Positions 1-12,280 of a stretch of DNA of 64,000 nucleotides are shown in pieces. The translations under genes were made by a program, and so were the position numbers. Each line of letters begins with the position of its first letter. The stretch's first letter is position 1. Source of the stretch: Caloramator australicus RC3 (GTDB taxonomy: Bacteria; Bacillota; Clostridia; Clostridiales; Caloramatoraceae); the NCBI RefSeq assembly GCF_000297115.1, contig NZ_CAKP01000019.1:1-64000 (forward strand), written 5' to 3'. Under the pieces are notes generated by a model. The model saw only the letters and a list, made by a program, of their open reading frames with translations, had not been told where the DNA came from and searched no databases.

Positions 1-548
1 TCATCTGCTTCTATGTATAGCACCCTTACTTTCCTCTTTTCTTTTACTTCCCTTTTTACTTCTACTTCTCCTACCTGTCTTATTGCATTAAATACTGTCT
101 GTCTACTTAGTTTCTCCGGACATGTTATTTTACTACTCTCCTCATAGGACATATTAATTGCGTTCTCCACCAGCTTTATCTTTACTTCTTTATCTACCTT
201 CTCATGTTTGCTTATCCCTATAATTTCATCAAGTAAATATCTATATTCCCCATTCTTCTTAGATTTGTAATACGTTCTTGCATATTCTATTTCGCCTAGC
301 ATTGTTACAATCTTTTTCTTGTCTTTCCTTTCTACTACCCATCCCTTTTTCCTTTTTTCATCTTCTTTAATCGTTTTATCTAATTCTTCTAAAAAGTCCT
401 TTATTATGTTTGCTCCTAATTCATCAGTCATTTTTTTAACTACATCAACAAGTTTTGTTAAATCCCATTCTTTTGATATAGTTTCTTCAACATTTTTTAT
501 TAATTTAGTAGTGAAATTTATTAAATGTTGTTGTATAATATTATTCAA
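1..548 (-). mobile_element. ISLre2-family (UPF0236) transposase, N-terminal part, runs off the window
   Basis: Reading the minus strand from 548 gives an uninterrupted frame to the window edge (about 182 codons). It begins with a TTG codon about 9 bases after an AAGGGGG ribosome site. Recognisable family segments are MSYEESSKI, LSRQTVFNAIRQ and the closing YIEADE, which is typical of UPF0236/ISLre2 transposases. The catalytic C-terminal part lies outside the window, so whether the element is intact cannot be judged. The family assignment rests on remembered motifs, not on a search. Confidence 0.85.
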
Positions 549-659
549 AAGAGACACCCCCTTATTGGTTTGTGTGTTTTTTTTCACTTTTATTTTATCA
601 CAGGGGTTGTCTCTTTTAAATTTTTTGTCTTTTTTCGTCCTACAATAATTTTACACTAT
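546..659. repeat. Probable end of the ISLre2-type element with an internal inverted repeat
   Basis: AAAAGAGACACCCC (about 547-560) is mirrored by GGGGTTGTCTCTTTT at 603-617, a near-perfect inverted repeat around the start of the transposase gene. It could form a hairpin that shields the transposase ribosome site from read-through transcription. The outward sequence ending TTTTACACTAT near 659 resembles ISLre2 terminal repeats. The exact IS boundary is inferred because the other end is outside the window. Confidence 0.45.
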
Positions 660-689
660 GTTTACAAAATGTCGAATAAAGTCTAAAAT

Positions 690-770
690 AATAGAGGTGT
701 GGAAGTCATTACGTAAGGTTTATAATAAATCACCTCTAAGTATCCTCCGAAAAGGAGGATATTTTTTTTT
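690..770 (+). terminator. Rho-independent terminator preceded by a second stem (possible leader)
   Basis: TATCCTCC-GAAA-GGAGGATA at 741-760 is followed by nine or more T residues, a strong terminator. Upstream, TAGAGGTG (about 692-699) pairs with CACCTCTA (731-738) around a 31-base loop. No gene lies between the IS end and this hairpin. It is either the remnant terminator of a gene displaced by the IS, or a two-stem attenuator leader for the gene at 814. I recognise no known riboswitch here. Confidence 0.7.
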
Positions 771-813
771 ATTTGTTTTATAATATAATTGAAAAGAAAT
801 TTGAGGTGATGGT

Positions 814-1527
814 ATGGAAGCCTTAGAAAAATCCTATGGATTTGTTCTTAAGCATATTTTAAAAGCTGTAAATCCCATTAAAAAGAAGATAATTAAAACG
901 GAATGTAAGGTCCACAAGTTTATAAATAATCAAGCTATAGAAATATTAAAAAATGATGGTAATGAAGAAGCTTATGATTTTCTATCTAAATATATGAGGG
1001 ATATAAATTCAGGGGTTGTTTGGGCAGACCAGGATTTTAAAAGCAGCAATCATTTTTATAATCCTGAAAAAAATAGGGGCCTTTACGGTGCAAGCAACGC
1101 CCTAAAGGAGGCAACCTATTATTATACCAAGGCAATTAATTTATATAAGGAAGGGAAAATAAATGCTTCTGCCTTTTATCTTGGATCTTCTTGTCACATC
1201 ATTCAGGATATGACGGTTCCTCAGCATGTCAATATTAAGCTCTTGGACAGCCATAGAAAATATGAGCTTTGGGTAATAAAGACATTTCTTATGCATGATT
1301 CCTTTAAAATTGAAAAAGGCGGGATATATTTAAATTCCATTAAGGATTTTATTGAAGAAAATGCGAAGATAGCAATAGAAGCCTATTTAAAATATAAACA
1401 TTTACAGAATAAAGAAGAAAGATATTTTAAAATAACAGAAAAAATTTTAACCCAGGCACAGAAAACGACGGCAGGAATGATGTTGAAATATTTTAATGAT
1501 GTGACTAAAATAAATAATATAAATTAG
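814..1527 (+). CDS. Zinc-dependent phospholipase C family protein, without signal peptide
   Basis: 237 aa. It matches the clostridial phospholipase C/S1-P1 nuclease-like fold through its zinc ligands. These are an N-terminal VHKFI His, WADQD followed by SNHFYNP, a central HIIQDMTVPQH block (His, Asp, His) around residues 128-138, and SHRKYE (His, Glu) around 146-152. Secreted phospholipases have a signal peptide and use the mature N-terminal Trp as a ligand. This protein starts directly with MEALEKSYG and has neither, so it is probably cytoplasmic with an unknown substrate. The start follows a TGAGGTGATGG ribosome site. It is first in a closely spaced run to 4279. Confidence 0.8.
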   Translation: MEALEKSYGFVLKHILKAVNPIKKKIIKTECKVHKFINNQAIEILKNDGNEEAYDFLSKYMRDINSGVVWADQDFKSSNHFYNPEKNRGLYGASNALKEATYYYTKAINLYKEGKINASAFYLGSSCHIIQDMTVPQHVNIKLLDSHRKYELWVIKTFLMHDSFKIEKGGIYLNSIKDFIEENAKIAIEAYLKYKHLQNKEERYFKITEKILTQAQKTTAGMMLKYFNDVTKINNIN

Positions 1528-1543
1528 CAGAAGGAGGAAAGAT

Positions 1544-2116
1544 ATGCCAAAGATTACTTGGAAACCAGGGACTATGCTCTATCCTGTGCCTGCCGCCCTT
1601 ATAACATCTAAATATGAGGATAAAGAGAATATAATTACAATATCCTGGATAGGAACCGTGTGTTCTGATCCTCCAATGCTTTCAATCTCGATAAGGCCTG
1701 AAAGATATAGTTATGAGCTTATTAAAAATTCAGGGGAATTTGTTGTCAATATCCCAAATAGGGACTTGGCCTATGCAACGGATTTCTGTGGGGTAAGGTC
1801 AGGAAGGGATGTAGATAAATTTGAATTTTTAAATCTAACAAAGGAAAAGTCAAGCGTAGTATCTGCCAGCATAATAAAGGAATGCCCTTTGGCGCTGGAG
1901 TGTAGGGTAAGGCAAATAATAGAACTTGGAAGCCATCACATGTTTATTGCTGAAGTTGTAGCCGTAAATGTAGAAGAAAAGTTAATAGATGAAACAGGGA
2001 AGCTGCACCTTGATAAGGCAAAACTTTTAATGTATAACCATGGTAAATATTGTGTAGCAGGAGAACACATTGGGAAGTTTGGCTTTTCGGTAGAAAAGAA
2101 AAAGAAAAAAAGGTGA
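1544..2116 (+). CDS. Flavin reductase (flavoredoxin) family protein
   Basis: 190 aa, FMN-binding split-barrel fold. The family pattern is visible at the N-terminus (PVPAALITS, then ITISWIGTVCSDPPMLSISIRP) and in the middle (GEFVVNIPNRDLAYATDFCGVRSGRDVDKF). Such proteins bind FMN and pass electrons between NAD(P)H- or ferredoxin-linked partners and acceptors. The C-terminus ends in a run of lysines. It has a strong AAGGAGGAAAG ribosome site and starts 16 bases after the phospholipase-like gene. The physiological partner is unknown. Confidence 0.88.
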   Translation: MPKITWKPGTMLYPVPAALITSKYEDKENIITISWIGTVCSDPPMLSISIRPERYSYELIKNSGEFVVNIPNRDLAYATDFCGVRSGRDVDKFEFLNLTKEKSSVVSASIIKECPLALECRVRQIIELGSHHMFIAEVVAVNVEEKLIDETGKLHLDKAKLLMYNHGKYCVAGEHIGKFGFSVEKKKKKR

Positions 2117-2120
2117 TATT

Positions 2121-2615
2121 ATGGGGGATAAACAATATCTTATTGATATTAGCCGCAAGGAATTTAAGGGGGATATTTTGGATATAAGCTATGAAGGTGC
2201 AAATTTGATTATTCAAAATGTTAATGAGGAGTATGAAAAGGATTTTAAGACAGTTAAAGATATTAATGCTGAGCTTGGCAAGTTTGATACGGTGCTATTT
2301 TTTCTATCTATTAATAAATATGGAAGAAAAAATTTAAAAAGGCTTTTAAATAATCTTAAAAATAATCTTAATGATGAAGCAAGGATAATGATTTGGGATA
2401 TTAATTATAGAAGAATATCTCCCTTTGATACATTAAAAATCAAGGTGATTAAAAAAAATAATAAAATAGAAACTTTAAGTGAAACCTTTAGATTTAAAAT
2501 ATTTTCTTTAAATTCAAAATATGTTGAAAAGATTCTGTTTAAAAATGGATACAAAATTTTAAAATTAGAAGATGATGGGATTCTATATTACATAGAGGCA
2601 ACTTACGGAGGATAG
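2121..2615 (+). CDS. Putative class I SAM-dependent methyltransferase-like protein
   Basis: 164 aa. The alternating strand/helix layout (GDILDISYEGANLIIQNVN, then KFDTVLFFLSIN, then RIMIWDIN) looks like a Rossmann-type methyltransferase. However, the glycine-rich SAM-binding loop is not recognisable, so activity is uncertain. It starts 4 bases after the flavin reductase stop and ends 2 bases before the radical SAM gene. That spacing implies co-translation and perhaps a shared pathway with the radical SAM protein. Confidence 0.45.
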   Translation: MGDKQYLIDISRKEFKGDILDISYEGANLIIQNVNEEYEKDFKTVKDINAELGKFDTVLFFLSINKYGRKNLKRLLNNLKNNLNDEARIMIWDINYRRISPFDTLKIKVIKKNNKIETLSETFRFKIFSLNSKYVEKILFKNGYKILKLEDDGILYYIEATYGG

Positions 2616-2617
2616 AA

Positions 2618-4279
2618 ATGAAGGTATTGTTGATTGCGTTAAATTCAAAGTATGTTCATTCAAATTTAGCAATAAGATATTTAAGGGCCTATGTAAATGA
2701 GTTTGATGTAGAAATATTTGAAGGAACAATTAATGAAAATCCGTTTAATTTAGCCCTTGAAATAGCAAGAAAAAAACCTGATGTAGTGGCCTTTTCCTGT
2801 TACATATGGAATATTGAAAATATCTTAAAGATATGCGGCATATTAAAGGAAATAAATAAAGATATAACTATAATATTAGGTGGGCCAGAGGTTTCATATG
2901 ATCCAAAAAATATACTTCAGTTAAATGAGTATATTGATTACATAATATTTGGCGAAGGTGAAGAAACCTTCAAGGAACTTTTAGAGTATTTATCTAGACA
3001 GGGAAAGAGGAAGGATTTGAAGTCTATGAAGGGTCTGGCCTTTAGATTGGGTGAAGAGATAATTGTAAATGAAGAAAGGCCCTTGATTACAAATTTAGAT
3101 ACCATTCCTTTCCCGTATGATTTGGAAATTCCTTCAAAAATAGTATATTATGAAGCTTCAAGGGGATGTCCTTTTAGCTGCAAATATTGTCTTTCATCAA
3201 CAATAAAGGGTGTCCGCTTTTTTAGTTTGGAAAGGATTAAAAGAGATTTAAAATATTTAATAGACAATGATGTTAAACTTGTTAAATTTGTAGACAGAAC
3301 CTTTAATGCAAATAAAAGAATGGCTATTGAAATTTGGGAATTTCTAATTCAAAACTCAAAGGGAACAAAGTTTCATTTTGAAATAGCAGCGGATCTTTTG
3401 GATGAGGATTGCTTTGAAGTTTTAAAAAGGGCACCAAAGGATCTTTTTCAATTTGAGATAGGTGTGCAAACTACCAATGAAACTGTTTTAAAAAATATAA
3501 ATAGGATAATGGATTTCGAAAGAGTAAAAAATAATGTAAAAAGGGTTATGAGTATGGGAAATATCCATTGTCATTTGGATCTTATTGTTGGACTTCCGGG
3601 AGAGGATTTTAGTTCCTTTAGAAGGTCCTTTGAGGATGTAATGGATATAAAACCGGATGTTTTGCAAATTGGTTTTTTAAAGGTGCTGAAGGGGTCACCG
3701 ATTAGCTTTGAGGCAGAGGAGTATGGAATCAAATATTCACCCTATCCCCCTTATCAGGTATTAAAGACAAAGGATTTAAGTTTTGAAGAAGTTGTATTTC
3801 TTTTAAAATTTGAAGAGGTTTTTGAAACATTTTATAATTCCCATATATTTAATAATACAATCAGATACTTTTTAAACAAGTTAAATAGCTATGAATTTTT
3901 CAGTAAGCTTACTATCTTTTTAGAGGAAAATAATTTCTTTAAATTGAATTTTGATCTTAATGGAAAAACAAAGCTTTTGCTTGAATTTTTAAAAAAATAT
4001 GAGGATGAGGATATAGTAAAGAGCCTTTTGATTCATGATTATTTGTTTACTACAAAGAAAGGGTATCTTCCAGAATTTTTTAAAAGTAATGATGAGATAA
4101 ACATAAAAGATGTTTTAGCTGAGAATAAGGAAATTATATATGAAAAATTACGTGTTAAAGATTTCAAATCTGTTTTTGCTGTAAAGGTAAAGGTTGATAT
4201 AAAGGAAGATTACATATATGGAAATTACATCCTTGTAATTAATTTACTAGATAAGCGATTTTTTTACATCAATATGTAA
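2618..4279 (+). CDS. B12-binding-domain radical SAM protein (DUF4080-type)
   Basis: 553 aa. The N-terminal about 140 residues form a cobalamin-binding-like Rossmann domain (MKVLLIALNSKYVHSNLAIR, ILGGPEVSYDP). The radical SAM core follows with the 4Fe-4S motif CPFSCKYC near residue 180 and a GIQTT/IVGLPGED-like barrel. The C-terminal about 200 residues match the DUF4080 extension of this clostridial family. No substrate is established to my knowledge. It is the last gene of the 814-4279 run. Confidence 0.85.
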   Translation: MKVLLIALNSKYVHSNLAIRYLRAYVNEFDVEIFEGTINENPFNLALEIARKKPDVVAFSCYIWNIENILKICGILKEINKDITIILGGPEVSYDPKNILQLNEYIDYIIFGEGEETFKELLEYLSRQGKRKDLKSMKGLAFRLGEEIIVNEERPLITNLDTIPFPYDLEIPSKIVYYEASRGCPFSCKYCLSSTIKGVRFFSLERIKRDLKYLIDNDVKLVKFVDRTFNANKRMAIEIWEFLIQNSKGTKFHFEIAADLLDEDCFEVLKRAPKDLFQFEIGVQTTNETVLKNINRIMDFERVKNNVKRVMSMGNIHCHLDLIVGLPGEDFSSFRRSFEDVMDIKPDVLQIGFLKVLKGSPISFEAEEYGIKYSPYPPYQVLKTKDLSFEEVVFLLKFEEVFETFYNSHIFNNTIRYFLNKLNSYEFFSKLTIFLEENNFFKLNFDLNGKTKLLLEFLKKYEDEDIVKSLLIHDYLFTTKKGYLPEFFKSNDEINIKDVLAENKEIIYEKLRVKDFKSVFAVKVKVDIKEDYIYGNYILVINLLDKRFFYINM

Positions 4280-4389
4280 TATTTAAAAATTACAAGAAAA
4301 TTCGATAAATTAATACTTTAACAATCGATTTATGTAATTTTTTAAAAAATATCAATATTAATAAATTTCTCTATTAAAAAAAATTATAG

Positions 4390-4395
4390 TATAAT
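4390..4395 (+). promoter_or_regulatory. Likely -10 box of the V-ATPase operon promoter
   Basis: A perfect TATAAT lies 53 bases upstream of the first ATPase gene, in the only long gap (4280-4447) before the operon. The -35 region 17 bases upstream (TTCTCT) is weak, so strength and regulation are uncertain. The rest of the gap is very A/T-rich and shows no clear terminator. Confidence 0.45.
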
Positions 4396-4447
4396 GTAAT
4401 TTGTAAATTATTTATTAATTTTTATCAAAATAAAAGGTGGTGATAAC

Positions 4448-4760
4448 TTGGCACTTGAAGTTGTTAAGCAGGTGGCTGAAATTGAAAGGCAGGCTGATGA
4501 GATAATTAAATCAGCACAGCAGAAGGCAAATGGTATATTAAAGGCTGCAAAGGAAAAGTATGATTTATTGATCAAGGAAGCAAACCTTAAGGGTAATGAA
4601 ATTTATAGGGAAACTATAAATAGGTTTGAGGAGGAAGGCAAAGAAGAGGCAAGGCCTATTTATGAGGAGGCAAATAGGACGATAGAAAATATAAAAAACA
4701 TACCTAATGAAAAGATAGAAAAGGCAATTAATATGGTTATTGAGAGGATAGTGAATAGCC

Positions 4761-4774
<14 letters not shown>
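4448..4774 (+). CDS. V-type ATP synthase peripheral-stalk subunit G/H (AhaH/NtpF-like)
   Basis: 108 aa, almost entirely charged heptad-like helix (VAEIERQADEIIKSAQQKANGILKAAKEK), as expected for the stalk subunit that pairs with subunit E. It starts with TTG after an AAAGGTGGTGAT ribosome site. It is the first gene of the nine-gene operon and overlaps the start of subunit I by 14 bases, which implies translational coupling. Identity rests on size, coiled coil and position. Confidence 0.85.
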
Positions 4775-7176
<2,402 letters not shown>

Positions 7177-7189
7177 GGGAGTGCTTAAA

Positions 7190-7786
7190 ATGGCCGGAAT
7201 TGAAAATTTAAAGGAAAGGCTCTTATCTGATGCCAATGAAAAGGCAGCTAACATAGAAAATGAAGCATCTATGAAGGCGAATTCAACTTTAGAAGAAGCT
7301 AAAAGTAAGGCAGATAAAATAATTGAAGAGTTAAAGGAAAAAGCAGAAAGGGACGGAAGGGAAAGAAAGGAAAGAATAATTTCAAAGGCTAAAATGGAAG
7401 CAAGGGATATGGTATTAAAGGCAAAACAAGATGCCATTGATAATGTATTTAGACTTGTTGTTGAAAGAATTAATAACATGGATATTGCTTCATACAGAGA
7501 TCTTTTTAAAAAGCTTATATTAAATAATGTGGAAACAGGAGATGAAGAAATAGTCCTTTCCGTTAAAGATAAGAATAAATTTGATCAAAACTTTTTGTTC
7601 GATATAAACAGGGAACTTATGTCAATGGGTAAGCTCGGCAATCTTAAATTTAGCCAGGAAACCCTAAATATAAGTTCAGGATTTATATTAAGAAGAAGGG
7701 GACTTGAGATAAACTGCACAATTGAAGCTTTAATTAGGAATTTAAGAGATGAGCTAGAGGCTGAACTAGCAAAACAACTTTTCTAG
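7190..7786 (+). CDS. ntpE: V-type ATP synthase subunit E (peripheral stalk)
   Basis: 198 aa from the ATG at 7190. A GTG at 7181 is in frame but too close to the TGAGGGAG ribosome site, so the ATG is preferred. The N-terminal about 100 residues are a charged helix that pairs with the G/H subunit. The C-terminal globular domain (IVLSVKDKNKF, SSGFILRRRGLEINCTIEALI) is the family-typical contact to the catalytic head. Confidence 0.93.
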   Translation: MAGIENLKERLLSDANEKAANIENEASMKANSTLEEAKSKADKIIEELKEKAERDGRERKERIISKAKMEARDMVLKAKQDAIDNVFRLVVERINNMDIASYRDLFKKLILNNVETGDEEIVLSVKDKNKFDQNFLFDINRELMSMGKLGNLKFSQETLNISSGFILRRRGLEINCTIEALIRNLRDELEAELAKQLF

Positions 7787-7818
7787 TTCCTCCATTTAAC
7801 AAGATAGGAGGGGAAGCA

Positions 7819-8805
7819 ATGGATTTAACTTATTTTGCACAGAGCATTGCAAGGGTTAAGGCTATGGAAACAAAAATGCTCGATAAGGCTAAATTTGAAG
7901 CCCTTATTGAGGCAAAGGATTTTAACGAAGCAGTAAGGATGCTTCAGGATACAGTGTATTCTAATTATGATATGAGGGATTTTGAAGTAGGATTAAAGAA
8001 GGCCTTAGAGGATCTTTATTCCGAAATGGGGAAAATAAGTCCTTCAAAGGAAGTTGTAGACTTTTTAGCGGCAAGATATGATGCTCATAATATTAAGACA
8101 TTAATCAAGGCTAAATTCTCAAGCTTTGAGTATGAAAGGCTTCTTTATAACATTGGAACTATTCCTTTAGATTCTCTAAAGTTAATGATCAAGGATGAAA
8201 ATTTTAGAGATCTTCCATCTACATTGAGAAATTGTATTGAAGGTGCAATTGGGGAATATAAAGCCAATAAAAATCCCCAAGGGATAGATATTACAATTGA
8301 TAAAGGGATAATAAAATATATGTTTGAAATAGCTGAAAAATCAAAGCTTGAGTATTTGATAAAGATAATAAAGATTATAATAGACATGACTAATATAAAG
8401 GCCTTTATAAGAATAAGAGTTCAGGATAGAGAAAGGGAACTTTTTAGAAAAGTGTTTATCGAGGGTGGCAATATAGATATAGACCATTTCCTCAATAGTT
8501 TTAACGATTCCCTTGACTCCTTTGGTAACAAGATAATGCATACTGAACATTTTAAGTGGGTAAAGGGTGGTTTAGAGGAATATTTAAAAACAAACGATCT
8601 TGGAAGCCTTGAAAAGTATGGTGATAATTATTTGATCGACTTTATTAAAAATTCTAAGTTTGTCTCCTTTGGGCCGGATCCTCTTATAGCTTACATATTA
8701 GCAAAGGAGAACGAAATAAGGCTTTTGAGAATAGTTTTAACGGGCAAAAAGAACAACGTAGCACCCGACGTTATAAGGGAAAGGTTGCGTGATATTTATG
8801 TATAA
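7819..8805 (+). CDS. ntpC: V-type ATP synthase subunit C (rotor-to-ring connector)
   Basis: 328 aa, mostly helical, with the family pattern DLTYFAQSIARVKAMETKML at the N-terminus and DPLIAYILAKENEIRLLRIVLTGK near the C-terminus. This funnel-shaped subunit couples the central shaft (D and F) to the K ring. It has a GGAGGGGAA ribosome site. Its end overlaps the beginning of subunit F. Confidence 0.95.
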   Translation: MDLTYFAQSIARVKAMETKMLDKAKFEALIEAKDFNEAVRMLQDTVYSNYDMRDFEVGLKKALEDLYSEMGKISPSKEVVDFLAARYDAHNIKTLIKAKFSSFEYERLLYNIGTIPLDSLKLMIKDENFRDLPSTLRNCIEGAIGEYKANKNPQGIDITIDKGIIKYMFEIAEKSKLEYLIKIIKIIIDMTNIKAFIRIRVQDRERELFRKVFIEGGNIDIDHFLNSFNDSLDSFGNKIMHTEHFKWVKGGLEEYLKTNDLGSLEKYGDNYLIDFIKNSKFVSFGPDPLIAYILAKENEIRLLRIVLTGKKNNVAPDVIRERLRDIYV

Positions 8806-9121
8806 GATTGGAGTTGTCGGGGAAAAGGATGCAGTTATAGCCTTTTTATCCCTTGGTATGACTGTTAAGGGGGTTGAAAATGCAAAGGAAGCCCAAATGG
8901 CAATCGATGGTATGGCAAGGGAGGGCTATGGTCTTATATTCGTAACAGAAACTATTGCCAAGGAAATAGATGAAACCATAGAAAGATATAAAAACAGCTT
9001 TTTACCTGCAGTTATATTAATTCCAGGCGTTCAAGGTAGTCTTGGAATTGGACTTCAAAAAATAAAAGACAATGTTGAAAAGGCTGTTGGAGTAGATATT
9101 TTATCAAAGAAGGAAGGTTGA
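8789..9121 (+). CDS. ntpG: V-type ATP synthase subunit F (central shaft)
   Basis: About 107-110 aa. The core begins [20 protein letters not shown], the standard start of the family, so the ATG at 8798 may be the true start. The GTG at 8789 fits the upstream GGGAAAGG site better, so the start is undecided. The fold is a small Rossmann-like domain ending [15 protein letters not shown]. It overlaps the subunit C stop by 17 bases (or 8). Confidence 0.92.
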   Translation: MIFMYKIGVVGEKDAVIAFLSLGMTVKGVENAKEAQMAIDGMAREGYGLIFVTETIAKEIDETIERYKNSFLPAVILIPGVQGSLGIGLQKIKDNVEKAVGVDILSKKEG

Positions 9122-9126
9122 TAGTC

Positions 9127-10902
9127 TTGAAGGCGGGAAGGATTATAAAAGTTTCAGGACCATTAGTTGTTGCTGAAGGCATGGAGCATGCCAAGATGTT
9201 CGATGTTTGTAGAGTTGGTAATAAAAGACTTATAGGCGAAATAATAGAAATGCGTGGAGATAAGGCTTCAATTCAGGTTTACGAGGAAACATCAGGTCTT
9301 GGTATTGGCGAGCCTGTTGAAACTACTGGTGAGCCATTGAGTGTTGAACTTGGCCCTGGCCTTATCGAAGCGATGTTTGATGGAATTCAAAGGCCTCTTG
9401 ATAAGATAATGCAGATGGCAGGAGATTTTATAACAAGGGGTATTGACGTTCCAGCCCTAGATAGGGAAAAGAAATGGCACTTTGTTCCTAAAAAATCAGT
9501 AGGAGACTATGTTCAACCTGGAGACATATTTGGAACTGTTCAAGAAACAACTTTAATAGAACATAGAATAATGGTTCCATATAATGTTGAGGGAGAAATT
9601 GTAGAGATATTAGAAGGAGATTTCACGGTTTTAGATACTGTTGCTAAGGTTAAAAACAAAGATGGCGAAATTGTAAATCTTACAATGATGCAAAAGTGGC
9701 CTGTAAGAAAGGGAAGACCATATAAATCAAAGATAACGCCAGAGGAACCACTAATTACTGGACAAAGAATAATAGATACCTTCTTCCCAGTTGCAAAGGG
9801 AGGAACAGCTTGTGTTCCAGGTCCCTTTGGAAGTGGAAAGACAGTAGTTCAGCACCAGCTTGCTAAATGGGCGGATGCGGAGATAGTTGTATACATCGGC
9901 TGCGGTGAACGTGGCAATGAGATGACTGATGTTTTAATGGAATTCCCAGAACTTAAGGACCCAAAATCAGGGGAGCCATTAATGAAAAGAACTGTTCTTA
10001 TTGCTAACACATCAAACATGCCTGTTGCTGCAAGAGAGGCTTCTATTTATACTGGTATTACAATTGCAGAATACTTTAGAGATATGGGATATTCAGTTGC
10101 AATGATGGCAGATTCAACTTCAAGATGGGCAGAGGCTCTTAGAGAGATGTCAGGACGTCTTGAAGAAATGCCTGGTGAAGAAGGATATCCAGCTTACCTT
10201 GCATCCCGTGCAGCACAATTTTATGAAAGAGCAGGAAAGGTTTACTGCTTAGGATCAGATGAAAGAATAGGTGCCTTGACAGTTATAGGTGCAGTATCTC
10301 CTCCAGGTGGAGACCTTTCAGAACCTGTAACTCAGGCTACATTAAAAATAGTTAAGGTATTCTGGGGACTTGATGCAAATCTTGCCTATAGAAGACACTT
10401 CCCAGCTATAAACTGGCTTTTAAGTTATTCATTATACATGGAAAAAATCGCACCGTATATTGAAAGAATGGGCTTTGAAGGCTGGGGCGAGATGGTTAGA
10501 GAAGCCATGAAGATATTACAGGAAGAAGATGAATTGCAGGAAATCGTAAGACTTGTAGGTATAGATGCTTTATCAGAAAAGGATAGACTAACTTTAGAGG
10601 CAGCAAAGTCTTTAAGGGAGGACTATCTACATCAAAATGCCTTCCATGAGGTTGATACCTATACTTCACTAAATAAGCAATATAAAATGTTAAAACTAAT
10701 TTTGGAATTCTACCATCAATCTCAAAGGGCATTAGATGCAGGGGTTTACCTTAGCAGGATATCAAACCTTCCCGTAAGAGAAAAAATAGCAAGAGCAAAG
10801 TATGTTCCAGAAAGTGAAATAAACAAGGTGGATGAAATATTCGTAGAACTTAAGGAGCAGATAGAAACTCTTATATCGGAGGGAGGGTTTGTAAATGCTT
10901 AG
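9127..10902 (+). CDS. ntpA: V-type ATP synthase catalytic subunit A
   Basis: 591 aa from TTG at 9127, which is 8 bases after a GAAGGAAGG site and matches the usual [12 protein letters not shown] start. A TTG at 9118 would add three residues. The non-homologous insert specific to A subunits occupies roughly residues 115-190. The Walker A loop is GPFGSGKT, followed by [11 protein letters not shown] and [24 protein letters not shown]. It hydrolyses or makes ATP in an A3B3 head with subunit B. It overlaps subunit B by 8 bases. Confidence 0.97.
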   Translation: MKAGRIIKVSGPLVVAEGMEHAKMFDVCRVGNKRLIGEIIEMRGDKASIQVYEETSGLGIGEPVETTGEPLSVELGPGLIEAMFDGIQRPLDKIMQMAGDFITRGIDVPALDREKKWHFVPKKSVGDYVQPGDIFGTVQETTLIEHRIMVPYNVEGEIVEILEGDFTVLDTVAKVKNKDGEIVNLTMMQKWPVRKGRPYKSKITPEEPLITGQRIIDTFFPVAKGGTACVPGPFGSGKTVVQHQLAKWADAEIVVYIGCGERGNEMTDVLMEFPELKDPKSGEPLMKRTVLIANTSNMPVAAREASIYTGITIAEYFRDMGYSVAMMADSTSRWAEALREMSGRLEEMPGEEGYPAYLASRAAQFYERAGKVYCLGSDERIGALTVIGAVSPPGGDLSEPVTQATLKIVKVFWGLDANLAYRRHFPAINWLLSYSLYMEKIAPYIERMGFEGWGEMVREAMKILQEEDELQEIVRLVGIDALSEKDRLTLEAAKSLREDYLHQNAFHEVDTYTSLNKQYKMLKLILEFYHQSQRALDAGVYLSRISNLPVREKIARAKYVPESEINKVDEIFVELKEQIETLISEGGFVNA

Positions 10903-12280
10903 AGAGTATAGAACTATAAGGGAAGTTGCAGGACCATTGATGCTTGTTGATGAGGTTGAAGGAGCACTTTACGATGAAATAGTTGAAATTGAAACCCAAA
11001 GTGGAGAAATAAGAAGGGGAAAGGTTCTTGAAATAAATGGAAATAAAGCCTTGATTCAGCTGTTTGAAAGTTCTGCAGGTATAAATCTTCAGGGAAGTAA
11101 AGTAAGGTTTTTGGGTAAAACACTTGAGCTTGGCGTATCAATGGATATGCTTGGAAGAGTATTTGATGGTCTTGGAAGACCAAAAGATGGAGGACCTAAA
11201 ATAATTCCTGAAAAGAAGCTTGACATTAATGGTAACCCATTAAACCCTGTTGCAAGGGACTATCCGTCAGAATTTATTCAAACGGGTATCTCAGCAATAG
11301 ATGGACTTAACACCCTTGTTAGAGGGCAAAAGCTTCCCATATTCTCAGGTTCAGGTCTTCCCCATGCAAGGCTTGCAGCTCAAATTGCAAGACAGGCAAA
11401 GGTTCTAAGTGCTGATAGCAAATTTGCAGTTGTATTTGCTGCAATGGGTATAACATTTGAAGAGGCTGAATTCTTTATATCAGATTTTAAAAAGACTGGT
11501 GCTATAGACAGGGCAGTTCTTTTCATAAATCTTGCAAACGACCCACCAATCGAAAGAATTGCAACTCCAAGAATGGCACTAACTACGGCAGAGTATTTGG
11601 CCTTTGAAAAGGGAATGCACGTTCTTGTTATAATGACGGACATGACAAACTACTGTGAAGCCCTAAGAGAAATTTCAGCTGCAAGAAAGGAAGTTCCAGG
11701 ACGCCGAGGATATCCAGGTTATCTATATACTGACCTTTCAACCCTTTATGAAAGGGCAGGAAAAATAAGGGGCAAGGAAGGTTCAATTACACAAATTCCA
11801 ATCCTTACAATGCCAGAAGATGATAAGACTCACCCAATTCCTGACCTTACAGGATATATAACAGAGGGTCAGATAATTCTTAGCAGAGAGCTTTACAGAA
11901 AGGGTGTTAATCCTCCAATAGATGTTTTACCATCCCTATCAAGACTTAAGGACAAAGGAATTGGTAAAGGTAAGACGAGGGAAGACCATGCAGATACGAT
12001 GAACCAGCTTTTTGCTGCCTATGCACAAGGTAAGCAGGCAAAGGAACTTGCAGTAATCCTTGGTGAGGCTGCACTTTCAGATACAGATAAGCTTTATGCT
12101 AAATTCGCTGAGGAATTTGAAAAAAGATATGTAAGCCAAGGGGAATATGAAAATAGAAGCATTGAAGAAACACTAACAATAGGATGGGAGCTCCTATCGA
12201 TACTTCCAAGAACTGAGCTTAAGAGAATTAGAGAGGAATACATCGAAAAGTACTTGCCCAAAAAAGGGGATGAAATTTAA
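10895..12280 (+). CDS. ntpB: V-type ATP synthase non-catalytic subunit B
   Basis: 461 aa. The P-loop region is degenerate as usual for B subunits (FSGSGLPH instead of GxxxxGKT). The segments [18 protein letters not shown] and [20 protein letters not shown] are family-typical. It alternates with subunit A in the hexameric head. The stop codon overlaps the start of subunit D. Confidence 0.97.
   Translation: MLREYRTIREVAGPLMLVDEVEGALYDEIVEIETQSGEIRRGKVLEINGNKALIQLFESSAGINLQGSKVRFLGKTLELGVSMDMLGRVFDGLGRPKDGGPKIIPEKKLDINGNPLNPVARDYPSEFIQTGISAIDGLNTLVRGQKLPIFSGSGLPHARLAAQIARQAKVLSADSKFAVVFAAMGITFEEAEFFISDFKKTGAIDRAVLFINLANDPPIERIATPRMALTTAEYLAFEKGMHVLVIMTDMTNYCEALREISAARKEVPGRRGYPGYLYTDLSTLYERAGKIRGKEGSITQIPILTMPEDDKTHPIPDLTGYITEGQIILSRELYRKGVNPPIDVLPSLSRLKDKGIGKGKTREDHADTMNQLFAAYAQGKQAKELAVILGEAALSDTDKLYAKFAEEFEKRYVSQGEYENRSIEETLTIGWELLSILPRTELKRIREEYIEKYLPKKGDEI

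Noticed and set aside
319-648. Plus-strand open frame of 109 codons
   Set aside because: It is the mirror of the minus-strand transposase coding region, Ser/Phe-rich, without a ribosome site, and it crosses the IS hairpin.
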